Part shown: positions 26,128-34,544 of the stretch, piece by piece
Layout: each line of letters starts with the position of its first letter
How positions within the stretch are numbered: position 1 is the first letter of the stretch
From: an uncultured Rubrobacteraceae bacterium
Lineage (GTDB): Bacteria; Actinomycetota; Rubrobacteria; Rubrobacterales; Rubrobacteraceae
Reading direction: 5' to 3'
Length of the DNA stretch: 49,427 nt
Assembly: GCA_902806055.1 (NCBI GenBank)
Contig: CADCVD010000028.1
Location: 1 to 49,427 of the forward strand
The notes under the pieces: generated by a model
What the model was told of the DNA's origin: nothing
Seen by the model: only the letters and a program-made list of their open reading frames with translations
Databases searched by the model: none
Translations under genes and position numbers: made by a program

Positions 26128-26577
26128 ATGGTCGTTAAACCTAAGAGGCTTGTCTCGACCCTCAGAGAATGTCCGAGTCCGTTGTCGGGGGCGAGCATCG
26201 GTGGTTTCCTCCCAGTGCTCCTCATCGTGGCGGTGTTGCTCTGTGACGGTATCCTGGGGTTCGCGCACCAGGTTTCGTGCGACGCGTGCGGACCGACGGA
26301 GGTCTCTGGGGCGCACCACGGGTCCGCCACCGAGACGGGTGAGGCAACTAGCAAACACACCGGGGACGATGAAGCGTCGGGTGGGTTGGAGAATCACAGC
26401 TACTTCGCCATCGTGTTCGCGGCAATCGGGGTGGCGCTCCTGGTACTGCTGCTCGTAGTGCGCAGGTGGCGCGAGGCCTCGGCCCCTCGATCGCGCTTCC
26501 GACTGCACTACCCGCCCTTCATCACCCACCGACCGCGGGGACCGACGCTTCCTTCCTTGCAGGTGTTACGGCTCTAG
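26128..26577 (+). CDS. Two-helix membrane protein with Cys/His loop
   Basis: From ATG 26128 the protein is 149 residues with two membrane helices (about 26-44 and 90-110). Between them lies an external loop with SCDACGPTE, AHHGSATE and several His, a plausible metal site. The C-terminal tail is basic and Pro-rich. An upstream GTG at 26095 is possible; neither start has a strong ribosome site. I do not recognise the family. Its place behind a CsoR box and in front of a DUF305 lipoprotein gene suggests a copper-related role. Confidence 0.6.
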   Translation: MVVKPKRLVSTLRECPSPLSGASIGGFLPVLLIVAVLLCDGILGFAHQVSCDACGPTEVSGAHHGSATETGEATSKHTGDDEASGGLENHSYFAIVFAAIGVALLVLLLVVRRWREASAPRSRFRLHYPPFITHRPRGPTLPSLQVLRL

Positions 26578-26650
26578 ACCGCTCCTTCTCGCGACGACGC
26601 GGGGATGCTTTCGGGCAGTCGACAACACCAAAGAACGGGAAGGAAAATTC

Positions 26651-27355
26651 GTGAAGAAACTGAACAAGCTCGGGCTAGCCGGGCTCTCGTTGGCGATCGC
26701 GCTGGTGCTCGTTTCCTGCGCGGGCTCGGGCGGCTCCGGGTCGGGTCAGCAGGAAGAGGATAGCGCCTCCGAGATTGCCCAAGAGGAAACGTCCGACAAC
26801 ATGCAGGGCATGGATCACGGCGAGATGTCCGGCATGGAAGACACGGACCAGGGCTCGATGGACCCCGAGGAGGCGGCCCGGCAGATGGTCGCGCCCAACG
26901 GCGAGTACTCTGACGCTGCCTTCGTAGACAGCATGGTGCCGCACCACGAGGGGGCCGTAGAGATGGCCCAAGCTGCCCTCGAGAACGCCGAGCACGAGGA
27001 GATAAGGGCGCTGGCACAAGACATCATAAGCGCCCAACGCGCCGAGATAGACCTCTTCGGCGAGATCCGGGAGGAACTTGGAGGCGAGCCCGCGATGGAG
27101 ATGTCCCAGGAGGAGATGGAGGGGATGATGGGCAACATGGACGCCGGGGAGCTGGCGAGCCAGAGGCCCTTCGACAAGGCGTTCATCGACGCCATGATCC
27201 CGCACCACGAGTCGGCTATCGCGATGGCGAACGTGGCCCTCCAAGAAAGCGAGGACCCGGAAATCCTGCGGATCGCCGAAGATATCGTGAGCGCTCAAGA
27301 GCGCGAGATCTCCCAGATGCAAGCCTGGCGGGAGGACTGGTACCCGGAGGGGTAG
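26651..27355 (+). CDS. DUF305 lipoprotein
   Basis: This 234-residue lipoprotein (lipobox LVSC at about 20-23) has a Met/His-rich linker (MQGMDHGEMSGMEDTDQGSM). A DUF305 domain follows with two ferritin-like helix motifs, MVPHHEGAVEMAQAAL and MIPHHESAIAMANVAL. DUF305 proteins are often found in copper-resistance loci and may bind copper through the HH motifs. The start is GTG with GGAAGGA upstream. It lies 73 bases after the preceding gene on the same strand. Confidence 0.88.
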   Translation: MKKLNKLGLAGLSLAIALVLVSCAGSGGSGSGQQEEDSASEIAQEETSDNMQGMDHGEMSGMEDTDQGSMDPEEAARQMVAPNGEYSDAAFVDSMVPHHEGAVEMAQAALENAEHEEIRALAQDIISAQRAEIDLFGEIREELGGEPAMEMSQEEMEGMMGNMDAGELASQRPFDKAFIDAMIPHHESAIAMANVALQESEDPEILRIAEDIVSAQEREISQMQAWREDWYPEG

Positions 27356-27734
27356 GCGCAAGCATCAATATGCGAGAGGCCAAAATTCTCATTCGTCCCG
27401 CCGGTCCGCCCGGCGGGGCAGGGCATCAGGATAGCCCTACAACCCCACGATTGTAGGAGACGAACACGGTTGTGACTTGTAATCATTATCGTTGAGACCC
27501 ATTGTGCACACGATTAAGGTTGAGTACGAGACTTCAGTGCTGCGAGCTAGCGTTTCAGCTCCTTGTGGCTGTCCCGAATGGTTAGCATGCCCTGGCCTGG
27601 AGCGCCCATCACAGGGGTCCGCAGGAGTTCCTGAATGCGGCTATAGGAAGTTTTATGAGGCGAACCAGATGGGTGCCCCTGTACCTTCATAGAGAGGTTT
27701 TACCGCAGTCGGGGCTCAGAGCCGGTAAGGGGCT
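27356..27734. other. Spacer with hairpin and Fur/Zur-like sequence
   Basis: CCCGCCGG (27397-27404) pairs with CCGGCGGG (27410-27417), a terminator-like hairpin without a T-run placed after the DUF305 gene. Around 27479-27493 the minus strand reads AACGATAATGATTAC, close to a Fur/Zur box core. A short frame follows (27492-27692), but it has no recognisable features and I do not call it a gene. Confidence 0.4.
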
Positions 27735-28256
27735 TCACGCGAGGGCGAGCACGACGACAGAGGTGGCGGCCCCGATCAGGATACCTGCCAACACATCGAA
27801 GGGGTAGTGAACGCCGAGGTAGACGCGCGAGAGGGTAACGAGGAGGCCGCAGACCAGGAAAGCGGGAGCGAAGACCGGGTAGATGACGGAGAGAGTAATG
27901 GCGCCGGCGGCGGCGGTCGCCGAGTGGCCTGAGGGGAACGAGCTTGAGGAGGGTGTCTTCGTCAGCGGGGCTATCCCGGTGTCGTAGATAAAAGGACGGG
28001 CGCGGTTGAAGAGATGCTTGGCGCCCTCGGCGATAAACCAGGAACAGGCGATAGAAACCCAGGGAACGAGCAGGTTATAGAGATCCAGACCGGTGAGCAG
28101 GAAGGCGAGCGCGGCGATCACGCCCCACAACGCGCCCATCTTCCCGGCAATGGTAAACACACGCATCACGCGCGTAAACGGCTTCCACTTAACGCGAAAT
28201 ATCGCCCAGAACAAAGTCCGGTCGAGGTCTACCAGGCTGGATGTGAGATTCTTCAA
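27735..28256 (-). CDS. PAP2-family membrane phosphatase
   Basis: This 173-residue, six-helix protein shows all three parts of the phosphatidic-acid-phosphatase signature: KHLFNRARP, SSSSFPSGHSA and SRVYLGVHYPFDVLAG. It should dephosphorylate a lipid phosphate, such as undecaprenyl pyrophosphate or phosphatidic acid, at the outer membrane face. The formate/nitrite-channel gene lies 88 bases upstream; that gap holds the palindrome CTCTCTAGAGAG (28262-28273). Confidence 0.92.
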   Translation of the reverse strand: MKNLTSSLVDLDRTLFWAIFRVKWKPFTRVMRVFTIAGKMGALWGVIAALAFLLTGLDLYNLLVPWVSIACSWFIAEGAKHLFNRARPFIYDTGIAPLTKTPSSSSFPSGHSATAAAGAITLSVIYPVFAPAFLVCGLLVTLSRVYLGVHYPFDVLAGILIGAATSVVVLALA

Positions 28257-28343
28257 AACGCCTCTCTAGAGAGCACCACAGAGCGAAACCGAGCTATTCT
28301 AGATCAAGGTTCTCCCGCCGACAAACTACAGAGGCCCGGAGAA

Positions 28344-29147
28344 TCAGGAGCCCTCTTGCTGGTCTTCGGTATACCCTGACAGAGAGGTCTTCTTGTCCGA
28401 CCCGGCGACCTGACCGTAGTTTAGTAGCGCCACCAAAAAGACTCCCCCGACCGCGTTCCCGAGCGTGGCGGGAACCAGGAAACCTACCAGGTACTCCGTG
28501 AAGGGGACCTCGCTCGCGAAGACGCTCATAAGCACCTCCGAGGAGCCGGCTATGCAATGGACGAGGCCGCTAGCCGGGATAAGGAAGGCCAGCACGTAGA
28601 TAAAGAACGCCTGGGAGATGGTGTCTCTGGAGGCGGCGACCATCCAGGCCATGAGGGCGACCAGCCAGCCCCCGAAGACGGCCTTGAGGGTAGTCTTCCA
28701 AAACCCGTGGTCGAGCTTCTGCGCTACCTCATCGAAGAGCACGGTGAAGGTAGAGGCCGGCAGCACCTCCCCGTAGACCGCAGCAGCCGCGAAGAGCACC
28801 GCGCCGATTAGGTTGGAGACGAAGATCACCACCCACAGCCTGAGCATGTTGCTCAGGCTGCCGAAGTTCGTGAGCACCACGGCTACCGGGGTGACGGTGT
28901 TCTCGGTAAAGAGCTGGAAGCGGCCGAGCACGACGATAAGGAACCCTATCGGGTAGAGCAGCGCCGCAGCCAGCCCGATTCCGCCGGTAAACGCTCCGAC
29001 GGCACCCAGAGCCACCGCCGAGAACGAGATGTTCAGCCCGGCCGCGAGGCCGCTGAGCGCCAGCCCTGCGCTGGCCCGTCCGAGCTCCTCCTGCCCGTCT
29101 TCGACTACGGCCTCAAGTATCTCGCCCGCTGATTTAGTAGGAGCCAC
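28344..29147 (-). CDS. Formate/nitrite transporter family channel
   Basis: This FNT-type pentameric channel for small monovalent anions has about six helices, with family features such as NISFSAVALGAVGAF, FLIVVLGRFQLFTENTVTP and SGLVHCIAGSSEVLMSVF. The selectivity (formate, nitrite or hydrosulfide) cannot be fixed by eye. The frame is open to a TTG at 29222, but family members usually begin near TKSAGEILEAVVEDG, so I chose GTG 29147; its ribosome site is weak. It is divergent from the small gene at 29288. Confidence 0.85.
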   Translation of the reverse strand: MAPTKSAGEILEAVVEDGQEELGRASAGLALSGLAAGLNISFSAVALGAVGAFTGGIGLAAALLYPIGFLIVVLGRFQLFTENTVTPVAVVLTNFGSLSNMLRLWVVIFVSNLIGAVLFAAAAVYGEVLPASTFTVLFDEVAQKLDHGFWKTTLKAVFGGWLVALMAWMVAASRDTISQAFFIYVLAFLIPASGLVHCIAGSSEVLMSVFASEVPFTEYLVGFLVPATLGNAVGGVFLVALLNYGQVAGSDKKTSLSGYTEDQQEGS

Positions 29148-29287
29148 AGAGCGGCATTCTACCCCAGAAGCGGGCCGGGCGAGCCGATCATCTGCAAAGG
29201 GATGCCGCGGAGACTTCCGCAACCGCCCGTCCTCTGCCGCGTGTAGAATGAGATCTAGTCGATCGCATAGATAAGGAGCTTAGTAAC

Positions 29288-29548
29288 ATGGATCGAGAGA
29301 CCGTAAAGAGGATAGTGGACGAGGCCCAAAACGAGGAGGCGAACCTCGTGATCTGGGATGAGAGGGATACCTTCACCGTGGAGCCGAAAGCGGAGATCTC
29401 CGTCGAAGACGACTACCTCAAGGTGAAGATGGAGGACGGCAAGGCAACGGTCTACGTTGACTACGACTCCATCTACAAGCTCGTGGTCGAGAAGGACCGG
29501 ACCACGCGCTCCGGGACCCGCGCCGGCTTCGGAGCAACGATCCAATAG
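29288..29548 (+). CDS. Small conserved-looking hypothetical protein
   Basis: This 86-residue soluble protein has alternating charged/hydrophobic strands (FTVEPKAEISVEDDYLKVKMEDGKATVYVDYDS) and a short N-terminal helix. AGGAG is well placed (9 bases) before the ATG. There are no catalytic motifs and I do not recognise it. It is alone between the FNT-channel gene and rpiA. Confidence 0.7.
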   Translation: MDRETVKRIVDEAQNEEANLVIWDERDTFTVEPKAEISVEDDYLKVKMEDGKATVYVDYDSIYKLVVEKDRTTRSGTRAGFGATIQ

Positions 29549-29679
29549 TCGTGTGGCGCCTCGGCTGGTCAGCCTTCCCCTGCTGGCCGCTCGCCCTGAA
29601 AGACGCGCCGTCCCGAGAAGCTCGGGTGCGTGAGAGAGTGAGACAGGTCTCTAGACGCTATCCGACAGGTTAGCCCGCC

Positions 29680-30387
29680 TCAACGAGGCGACGCTTCGAT
29701 GACCTCTGTCCTGTCCCCGTGAGCGACTATAGCGGCCTTTGCGAGGCCGATGAAGAGGCCGGTCTCAAGGGCTCCGGGGATGCGTTTTATCTCTTCTTCG
29801 AGGCCAGCCGGGTCGGGGATCGAGGGGAAGAGACACTCGGCCGTGTAGTGACCGCCGTCGGTGACGTAGGGGCGATCAGGGTCGCCGGTCTGGGAGCCAG
29901 GACCTTCGAGCCTGAGGCTCGGTTCGCAGCCCAAAGACGCGAGGGCGTCGAGGGTGATCTCCCAGCCGAACGGTTCGATCTCGACGGGTAGAGGGCCCAG
30001 CCCCAGAGTATCGACCAGCTTCGTGTCGTCGGCGACCACCACCAGGAACTCTCCGGCGCCCGCCACGATCTTCTCGCGCAGAAGCGCCCCGCCGCGACCC
30101 TTTATGAGGTTTAGACCCGGTCCGATCTCATCGGCCCCATCGATAGTGAAGACGGGCCGTTCCTCCGAGAGCGTGACCAGCGGGATGCCCGCTTCGCGCG
30201 CCATAGCGGCGGTCCTCGCCGAGGTCGGCACCCCTCGTATGCCGCTCAACTCTCCGGCTATTATAAGCTCCCCGATCTTCCAGACCGCGTGCGAGGCCGT
30301 AGAGCCCGTGCCGAGCCCTACGACCATTCCGCTCTCGACGTACTCCTCAACCGCCCTCTCGGCGGCGGCACGTTTTAGATCTTCCAA
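29680..30387 (-). CDS. rpiA: Ribose-5-phosphate isomerase A
   Basis: This 235-residue enzyme of the pentose phosphate pathway interconverts ribose-5-P and ribulose-5-P. Motifs: GLGTGSTASHAV (phosphate loop, about 25-36), DGADEIGPGLNLIKGRGGALLREKIV, and a late VTDGGHYTAECLF. It lies 24 bases after the htrA-like gene at the end of the aromatic-synthesis/kinase/protease run. Confidence 0.95.
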   Translation of the reverse strand: MEDLKRAAAERAVEEYVESGMVVGLGTGSTASHAVWKIGELIIAGELSGIRGVPTSARTAAMAREAGIPLVTLSEERPVFTIDGADEIGPGLNLIKGRGGALLREKIVAGAGEFLVVVADDTKLVDTLGLGPLPVEIEPFGWEITLDALASLGCEPSLRLEGPGSQTGDPDRPYVTDGGHYTAECLFPSIPDPAGLEEEIKRIPGALETGLFIGLAKAAIVAHGDRTEVIEASPR

Positions 30388-30411
30388 CCTGAGATGCCTC
30401 TCGATCCGCCT

Positions 30412-31626
30412 CTACTGCTGCGGCTGTTGCCGCGGTTGTTGTTGTTGCTGACCCGGAGGCTGAACCCCGAGCCTCACCTGGACCTCGCGCGGCTCCTCGC
30501 CGGGGGTGGCTACGGTGAGCGTCACGGCATCGTCGGGTTTCAGGGTGTTGACGACCTCGATCACGTCCTCCGAAGTCGCCACGCTCTCGCCCTCGACCTC
30601 GGTGATCACGTCCCCGAGGGGCACCTCTACGCCCGCTATCTCCTCCTGGTCGTCGTCACCGCCCTTTAAGCCCGCCTCTTCGGCCGGACCGCCTTCGACG
30701 GTCTTGCTAATGATGGCCCCGTTCTGCGGCAGACCGTACTGCGCGGAGAAATCCTCCAGGGATTGGCCCGAGTACACAGCGAGGTCCTCGATCCCCAGAG
30801 GGAACATGCTCACGCCTATGTAGCCGTGCTCGACCTCACCGGTCTCGATGAGCTGCTCGATCACGCTCTTGACCGTATTTATCGGGACCGCGAAGTTCAC
30901 TCCCTGGGCCACCCCCCCGAGCCCGCCGGAGGCCGCCTGGGAGTTCACTCCGATGACGTTCCCGCCCGCGTCGAGCAGGGGACCGCCCGAGTTGCCCGAG
31001 CTAAGCGCAGCGTCGGTCTGGACGGCCCCGTTTATCGTGTAACCGTTGGGCGCCTTGATACCGCGCCCGAGCCCGCTAACGATACCGGTGGTGACGCTAA
31101 TGCCGACGTCGAGCGGGTTGCCGATGGCGATCACCGGATCCCCAACTCCAACAGAGTCTGAATCCCCAAGCGTGAGAGGGGTCAGGGACTCCTCTATATC
31201 GTTGACCTTTAAGAGGGCGATGTCGGTAGAGGGGTCCTCTCCTACCACCTCGGCCCTCTCTTTGGCGCCGCCGCCGAAGCTAACCGAGACGCTCTCGGCC
31301 CCCTCGACGACGTGCTGGTTGGTGACCACGTAGCCGTTCTCGTCGACTACGAACCCCGAGCCTCCGCCCGGCCCCGCTTGCTGTGAACTCACGTAGATGG
31401 TGACCACCCCGGGACCATCGCGCATATAGACGTCGCGTACTGAAGGTCCCTCCTCGCCACCGGGGTTCACTCCCTCCTCAGGCGTGGACGAGGACTGTAC
31501 CTCCTCGAAAGACACGTTCTTGGAGTCCCCCTCGTCCTCCAACCCGGAGAGCCCCAGGTAAACCACCACCGTAGCGATTAAAGCGCCTATAACCGCCGAA
31601 ACAAACGCCGTAAATACAGTCTTCAG
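30412..31626 (-). CDS. HtrA/DegP-like membrane-anchored serine protease
   Basis: This is a trypsin-like protease with C-terminal PDZ domain: His in NQHVVEG, Asp in STDIALLKV, and Ser in SSGNSGGPLL, then PDZ and a Gln-rich tail (PPGQQQQQPRQQPQQ). No ATG/GTG/TTG covers the N-terminal membrane helix. The frame is open from the kinase stop (31663) and the helix FVSAVIGALIATVVVYLGL begins just after a CTG at 31626 that follows GAGAGGGG. The GTG at 31569 would cut the helix away, so I favour CTG, with caution. It lies in the same frame as the kinase gene and directly after its stop. Confidence 0.85.
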   Translation of the reverse strand: MKTVFTAFVSAVIGALIATVVVYLGLSGLEDEGDSKNVSFEEVQSSSTPEEGVNPGGEEGPSVRDVYMRDGPGVVTIYVSSQQAGPGGGSGFVVDENGYVVTNQHVVEGAESVSVSFGGGAKERAEVVGEDPSTDIALLKVNDIEESLTPLTLGDSDSVGVGDPVIAIGNPLDVGISVTTGIVSGLGRGIKAPNGYTINGAVQTDAALSSGNSGGPLLDAGGNVIGVNSQAASGGLGGVAQGVNFAVPINTVKSVIEQLIETGEVEHGYIGVSMFPLGIEDLAVYSGQSLEDFSAQYGLPQNGAIISKTVEGGPAEEAGLKGGDDDQEEIAGVEVPLGDVITEVEGESVATSEDVIEVVNTLKPDDAVTLTVATPGEEPREVQVRLGVQPPGQQQQQPRQQPQQ

Positions 31627-31662
31627 ATCCCGCCCCTCTCGGTAATTCTTTTCTCCAGCAAT

Positions 31663-33216
31663 TTATAATAACTGCTGGTCGTTGATAGTAACGTTATCTA
31701 GCTTCCATTCGCCGTCCTCTGCTAGCAGCGTCCACGTGGCGTCGTTGCGTTCGGTCCGGTCGGTGTGGTCGGCTATCGTAACTCCGGTGACGGTGGCGGT
31801 GTCACCCGACACCTGCGCGGTTGGCCCTTCTTCCCAGTCCAGACTTTGCAACGTCTCGAACTGGCCGCTCCATTGTCCCTGCGTTGGAGCTGTGTTTTGC
31901 TTGAACCTCTGAGAGAGCAGGCCGTAAGAAGTCGTATAATCCTCATCCTCAGCAGAGGAGTAAACCTCCTCGATCGTCTGCTCCGCAGCCTCCGCCGATA
32001 AACCATCCTCTTCCTGAGAACTGCCGGCCGGGGTTGTCTGCACGGGCTGATCCCGCTCGGTCTGACCGTTGGTGGAAGCCTCGTCTCCGCCGCCTCCCGA
32101 AGGCTGAGTAGTCTCCTCCCCCGTACTCCCGGGGGCCACCGCCTGCTGCTGGGCGGTATCCTCCGCCGGGGTCTGCGCCTGATCGGAGTCGTCTTCAGCG
32201 AGCATCGCGTATGCCACGCCCGCACCGAGCAGCACGAGCAGCAGCGCGACTGCCGCGATGATGGCCGGACGGCGCCTGCCCCTCTCACGCCGGGGACCGG
32301 GCGGCGGTCTGGCGGGAGGACCCTCCGGCGGCGGCGCGCTGTCGTCTTCGGCCTGCATGGGCTCGGACACCGGGGGGGCCGCATAGGCGCGGTCTCCGGG
32401 GGCGGGCTGGATCGCTTCGCGGAGCCGTTCGTGGACCTGTTGGGCGCTCGGGCGGCGGTCAGGGTCCTTCTCGATGCACTCGACTATAAGGGCCTCTACC
32501 TCACGGTCGAGGTTCGCGCCGAGTACGCTCGGGGTGGTCGGCGGACGGGAGACGTGCTGGCTGGCGACCTCGATCGGCGTTCCGGCGAACGGCGCATGGC
32601 CGGTGGCTGCCTGATAGAGGGCTATCCCCAGGGAGTAGACGTCGCTCTTCGGAGTAACCCTCTCCCCTCGGAGCTGTTCGGGCGAGGAGTAAAGAGCCGT
32701 CCCGAGGTAGGAACCGGTCTGGGTAGCCTGGGTGGCGTCCAGGGCGCGGGCGATGCCGAAGTCGGTCAGCTTGGGCTGGCCGCGTTCGTCGAGGAGGATA
32801 TTGTGAGGTTTTATATCGCGGTGGATCACGCCTCGCTCATGGGCGTGCGCCAGGCCTGCCGAGACGTCGGCCCCGAGCCTCACGAGCTCGTCGTTGGGGA
32901 GAGAGCCCTTCTTATCTATGAGAGCCTTCAGGTCGCCGCCAGGAACAAACTCCATGACTATATAGGAGACCTCGCGTCCCTCGAACTCGGCCTGGCCCGC
33001 GTCGTAGACCTGGACGATGTTCGGGTGCGCGAGCTTGGCGGCCGTGCGCCCCTCTCGTTCGAAGCGCACGCCGATATCGGTCTCCCCGTAGCCAGGTTTG
33101 AGGATCTTGACGGCCACCGCCCTGTCGAGCGACACGTCCTTGCCCTTGAAGACTCGGGCCATGCCTCCGGCCCCGACCTGGCGTTCGAGGACGAACCTCT
33201 CGCCCAGCCGGCTCAA
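31663..33216 (-). CDS. PknB-like serine/threonine protein kinase
   Basis: This 517-residue Hanks-type kinase has the Gly loop GAGGMARVF, catalytic Lys in AVKIL, HRDIKPHNILLDE (catalytic loop) and DFG in KLTDFGIA. After about residue 275 there is a Pro-rich linker, a membrane helix (about 330-350) and an external Gln/Glu/Ser-rich region with a folded C-terminal domain (AEQTIEEVYSSAEDEDY...VTINDQQLL). It lacks PASTA repeats. The start is TTG. It lies 30 bases from the DAHP-synthase stop and directly before the protease gene. Confidence 0.93.
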   Translation of the reverse strand: MSRLGERFVLERQVGAGGMARVFKGKDVSLDRAVAVKILKPGYGETDIGVRFEREGRTAAKLAHPNIVQVYDAGQAEFEGREVSYIVMEFVPGGDLKALIDKKGSLPNDELVRLGADVSAGLAHAHERGVIHRDIKPHNILLDERGQPKLTDFGIARALDATQATQTGSYLGTALYSSPEQLRGERVTPKSDVYSLGIALYQAATGHAPFAGTPIEVASQHVSRPPTTPSVLGANLDREVEALIVECIEKDPDRRPSAQQVHERLREAIQPAPGDRAYAAPPVSEPMQAEDDSAPPPEGPPARPPPGPRRERGRRRPAIIAAVALLLVLLGAGVAYAMLAEDDSDQAQTPAEDTAQQQAVAPGSTGEETTQPSGGGGDEASTNGQTERDQPVQTTPAGSSQEEDGLSAEAAEQTIEEVYSSAEDEDYTTSYGLLSQRFKQNTAPTQGQWSGQFETLQSLDWEEGPTAQVSGDTATVTGVTIADHTDRTERNDATWTLLAEDGEWKLDNVTINDQQLL

Positions 33217-33246
33217 GATCCTACCCCCAGGCCCCCCTGAGGGACC

Positions 33247-34071
33247 CTAGAGGACCTCCCGGCCCATGGCGCTCGCGAACGGCCGCAGCGTCTCGCGCAG
33301 CCCCATCAGCGCCTCTACCGGCAAGGCCTGCTCGGCGTCACACAAAGCCTCCTGCGGCTCGTGGTGCGACTCGACGATCAACCCGTCAGCCTCAGCCGCC
33401 ACGCTCGCCTTGCTCAGGGGAATAACGAGGTCGCGCCGGCCGGCGGCGTGAGAAGGATCGACGATAACCGGCAGGTCCGTGAGCCTCTTCGCCACGATCA
33501 CCGCCGAGAGATCGAGCGTGAAGCGCGTAGACGTCTCGAACGTCCTTATCCCTCGCTCGCACAGAACCACGTTCTCGCTGCCCTCTTTGGTTATGTACTC
33601 CGCCGCCAGCAGCCACTCCTCGACCGTCGACGCGAAGCCTCGCTTGAGGACAACACCGTGGTCGGTCCCCGCGATCGCCGCTCCGATTCGCCTCAACAGC
33701 GAGAAGTTCGCCATGTTGCGCGCGCCTATCTGGATTATCTCCGCGTGCTCCATGACGAGCTCTATATCCTCGGCGTCCATGACCTCGGTGACCGCCTTCA
33801 GGCCAAGCTCGCCGGAGACCTCGGAGAGTATCTTCAGGCCCTCCTCGCCCAGGCCTTGGAATGAGTACGGGGAGGTGCGGGGCTTGAAGGCGCCGCCGCG
33901 GACGTACTCGTAGCCGGCCTGTTTCACGGCCCTGGCGGATGCCTCGAACTGCTCGTAGCTCTCGACGGTGCAGGGACCGGCAACCACCCGGAACGAGCCC
34001 GGTTGTATCATGCCGTTCTTGGTCGAAACGTTCGTCTTTACGCAAGCGGCGCTCTTCTCGGAAATACTCAT
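33247..34071 (-). CDS. aroF: 3-deoxy-7-phosphoheptulonate synthase
   Basis: This 274-residue enzyme is the first step of the shikimate pathway (PEP + erythrose-4-P). It is the short AroF/AroAI-beta type that resembles KDO8P synthase: VVAGPCTVES, RGGAFKPRTSPYSFQG, VLCERGIRTFET, and VIVDPSHAAGRRD. The chorismate mutase gene lies 8 bases upstream on the same strand, and members of this type can be feedback-controlled through a mutase partner. That fits this arrangement. Confidence 0.95.
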   Translation of the reverse strand: MSISEKSAACVKTNVSTKNGMIQPGSFRVVAGPCTVESYEQFEASARAVKQAGYEYVRGGAFKPRTSPYSFQGLGEEGLKILSEVSGELGLKAVTEVMDAEDIELVMEHAEIIQIGARNMANFSLLRRIGAAIAGTDHGVVLKRGFASTVEEWLLAAEYITKEGSENVVLCERGIRTFETSTRFTLDLSAVIVAKRLTDLPVIVDPSHAAGRRDLVIPLSKASVAAEADGLIVESHHEPQEALCDAEQALPVEALMGLRETLRPFASAMGREVL

Positions 34072-34079
34072 AAAATCAA

Positions 34080-34373
34080 CTACCTAAACTCTTCGCGTTG
34101 GACTTCCAGATCCCGGATACGATGCAAGATGAGCTCGAAGATCTCACGCATCGAGGTATCGTAGATCGGCCCCTCGTTCTGCTCGGCGACCCGGCGCAGG
34201 ATCTCCTCCTCGCGTCTGGGGTCGAAGAGAGGCTTCCCAGCATCGCCCTTTATCGCCACGATCTCCTGCACGATGCGCGCCCGCTCGTTGAGGATGCGTA
34301 TTAGCTCCAGGTCGACCTCGTCGACCCGCCGCCGAAGCTCCTCTATCCTGTCGTCAGTACCCGTATTCTCCAT
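34080..34373 (-). CDS. Chorismate mutase (AroQ type)
   Basis: This 97-residue all-helical AroQ mutase converts chorismate to prephenate. Visible family residues: RRRVDEVDLELIRILNERARIV (first helix with catalytic Arg), KGDAGKPLFDPRREEEIL, and a C-terminal helix IFELILHRIRDLE. It is the first gene of the minus-strand unit, directly before aroF. It is divergent from the aminotransferase at 34545. Confidence 0.92.
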   Translation of the reverse strand: MENTGTDDRIEELRRRVDEVDLELIRILNERARIVQEIVAIKGDAGKPLFDPRREEEILRRVAEQNEGPIYDTSMREIFELILHRIRDLEVQREEFR

Positions 34374-34544
34374 GGTTCAGGATTCTATATGCGCTCGGAA
34401 GATAAGGCAAACACTGTATCGTCGGTAAAGCCATGAGCGACGACCGTTCGCATACCACGCCCTACGTTGCAAGCCTGAATAAACCGGAATATTCTCTAGA
34501 ATGGCAGTTTCGCGGATTAAAGCGTGTAAGACGAAGGGAACGTA

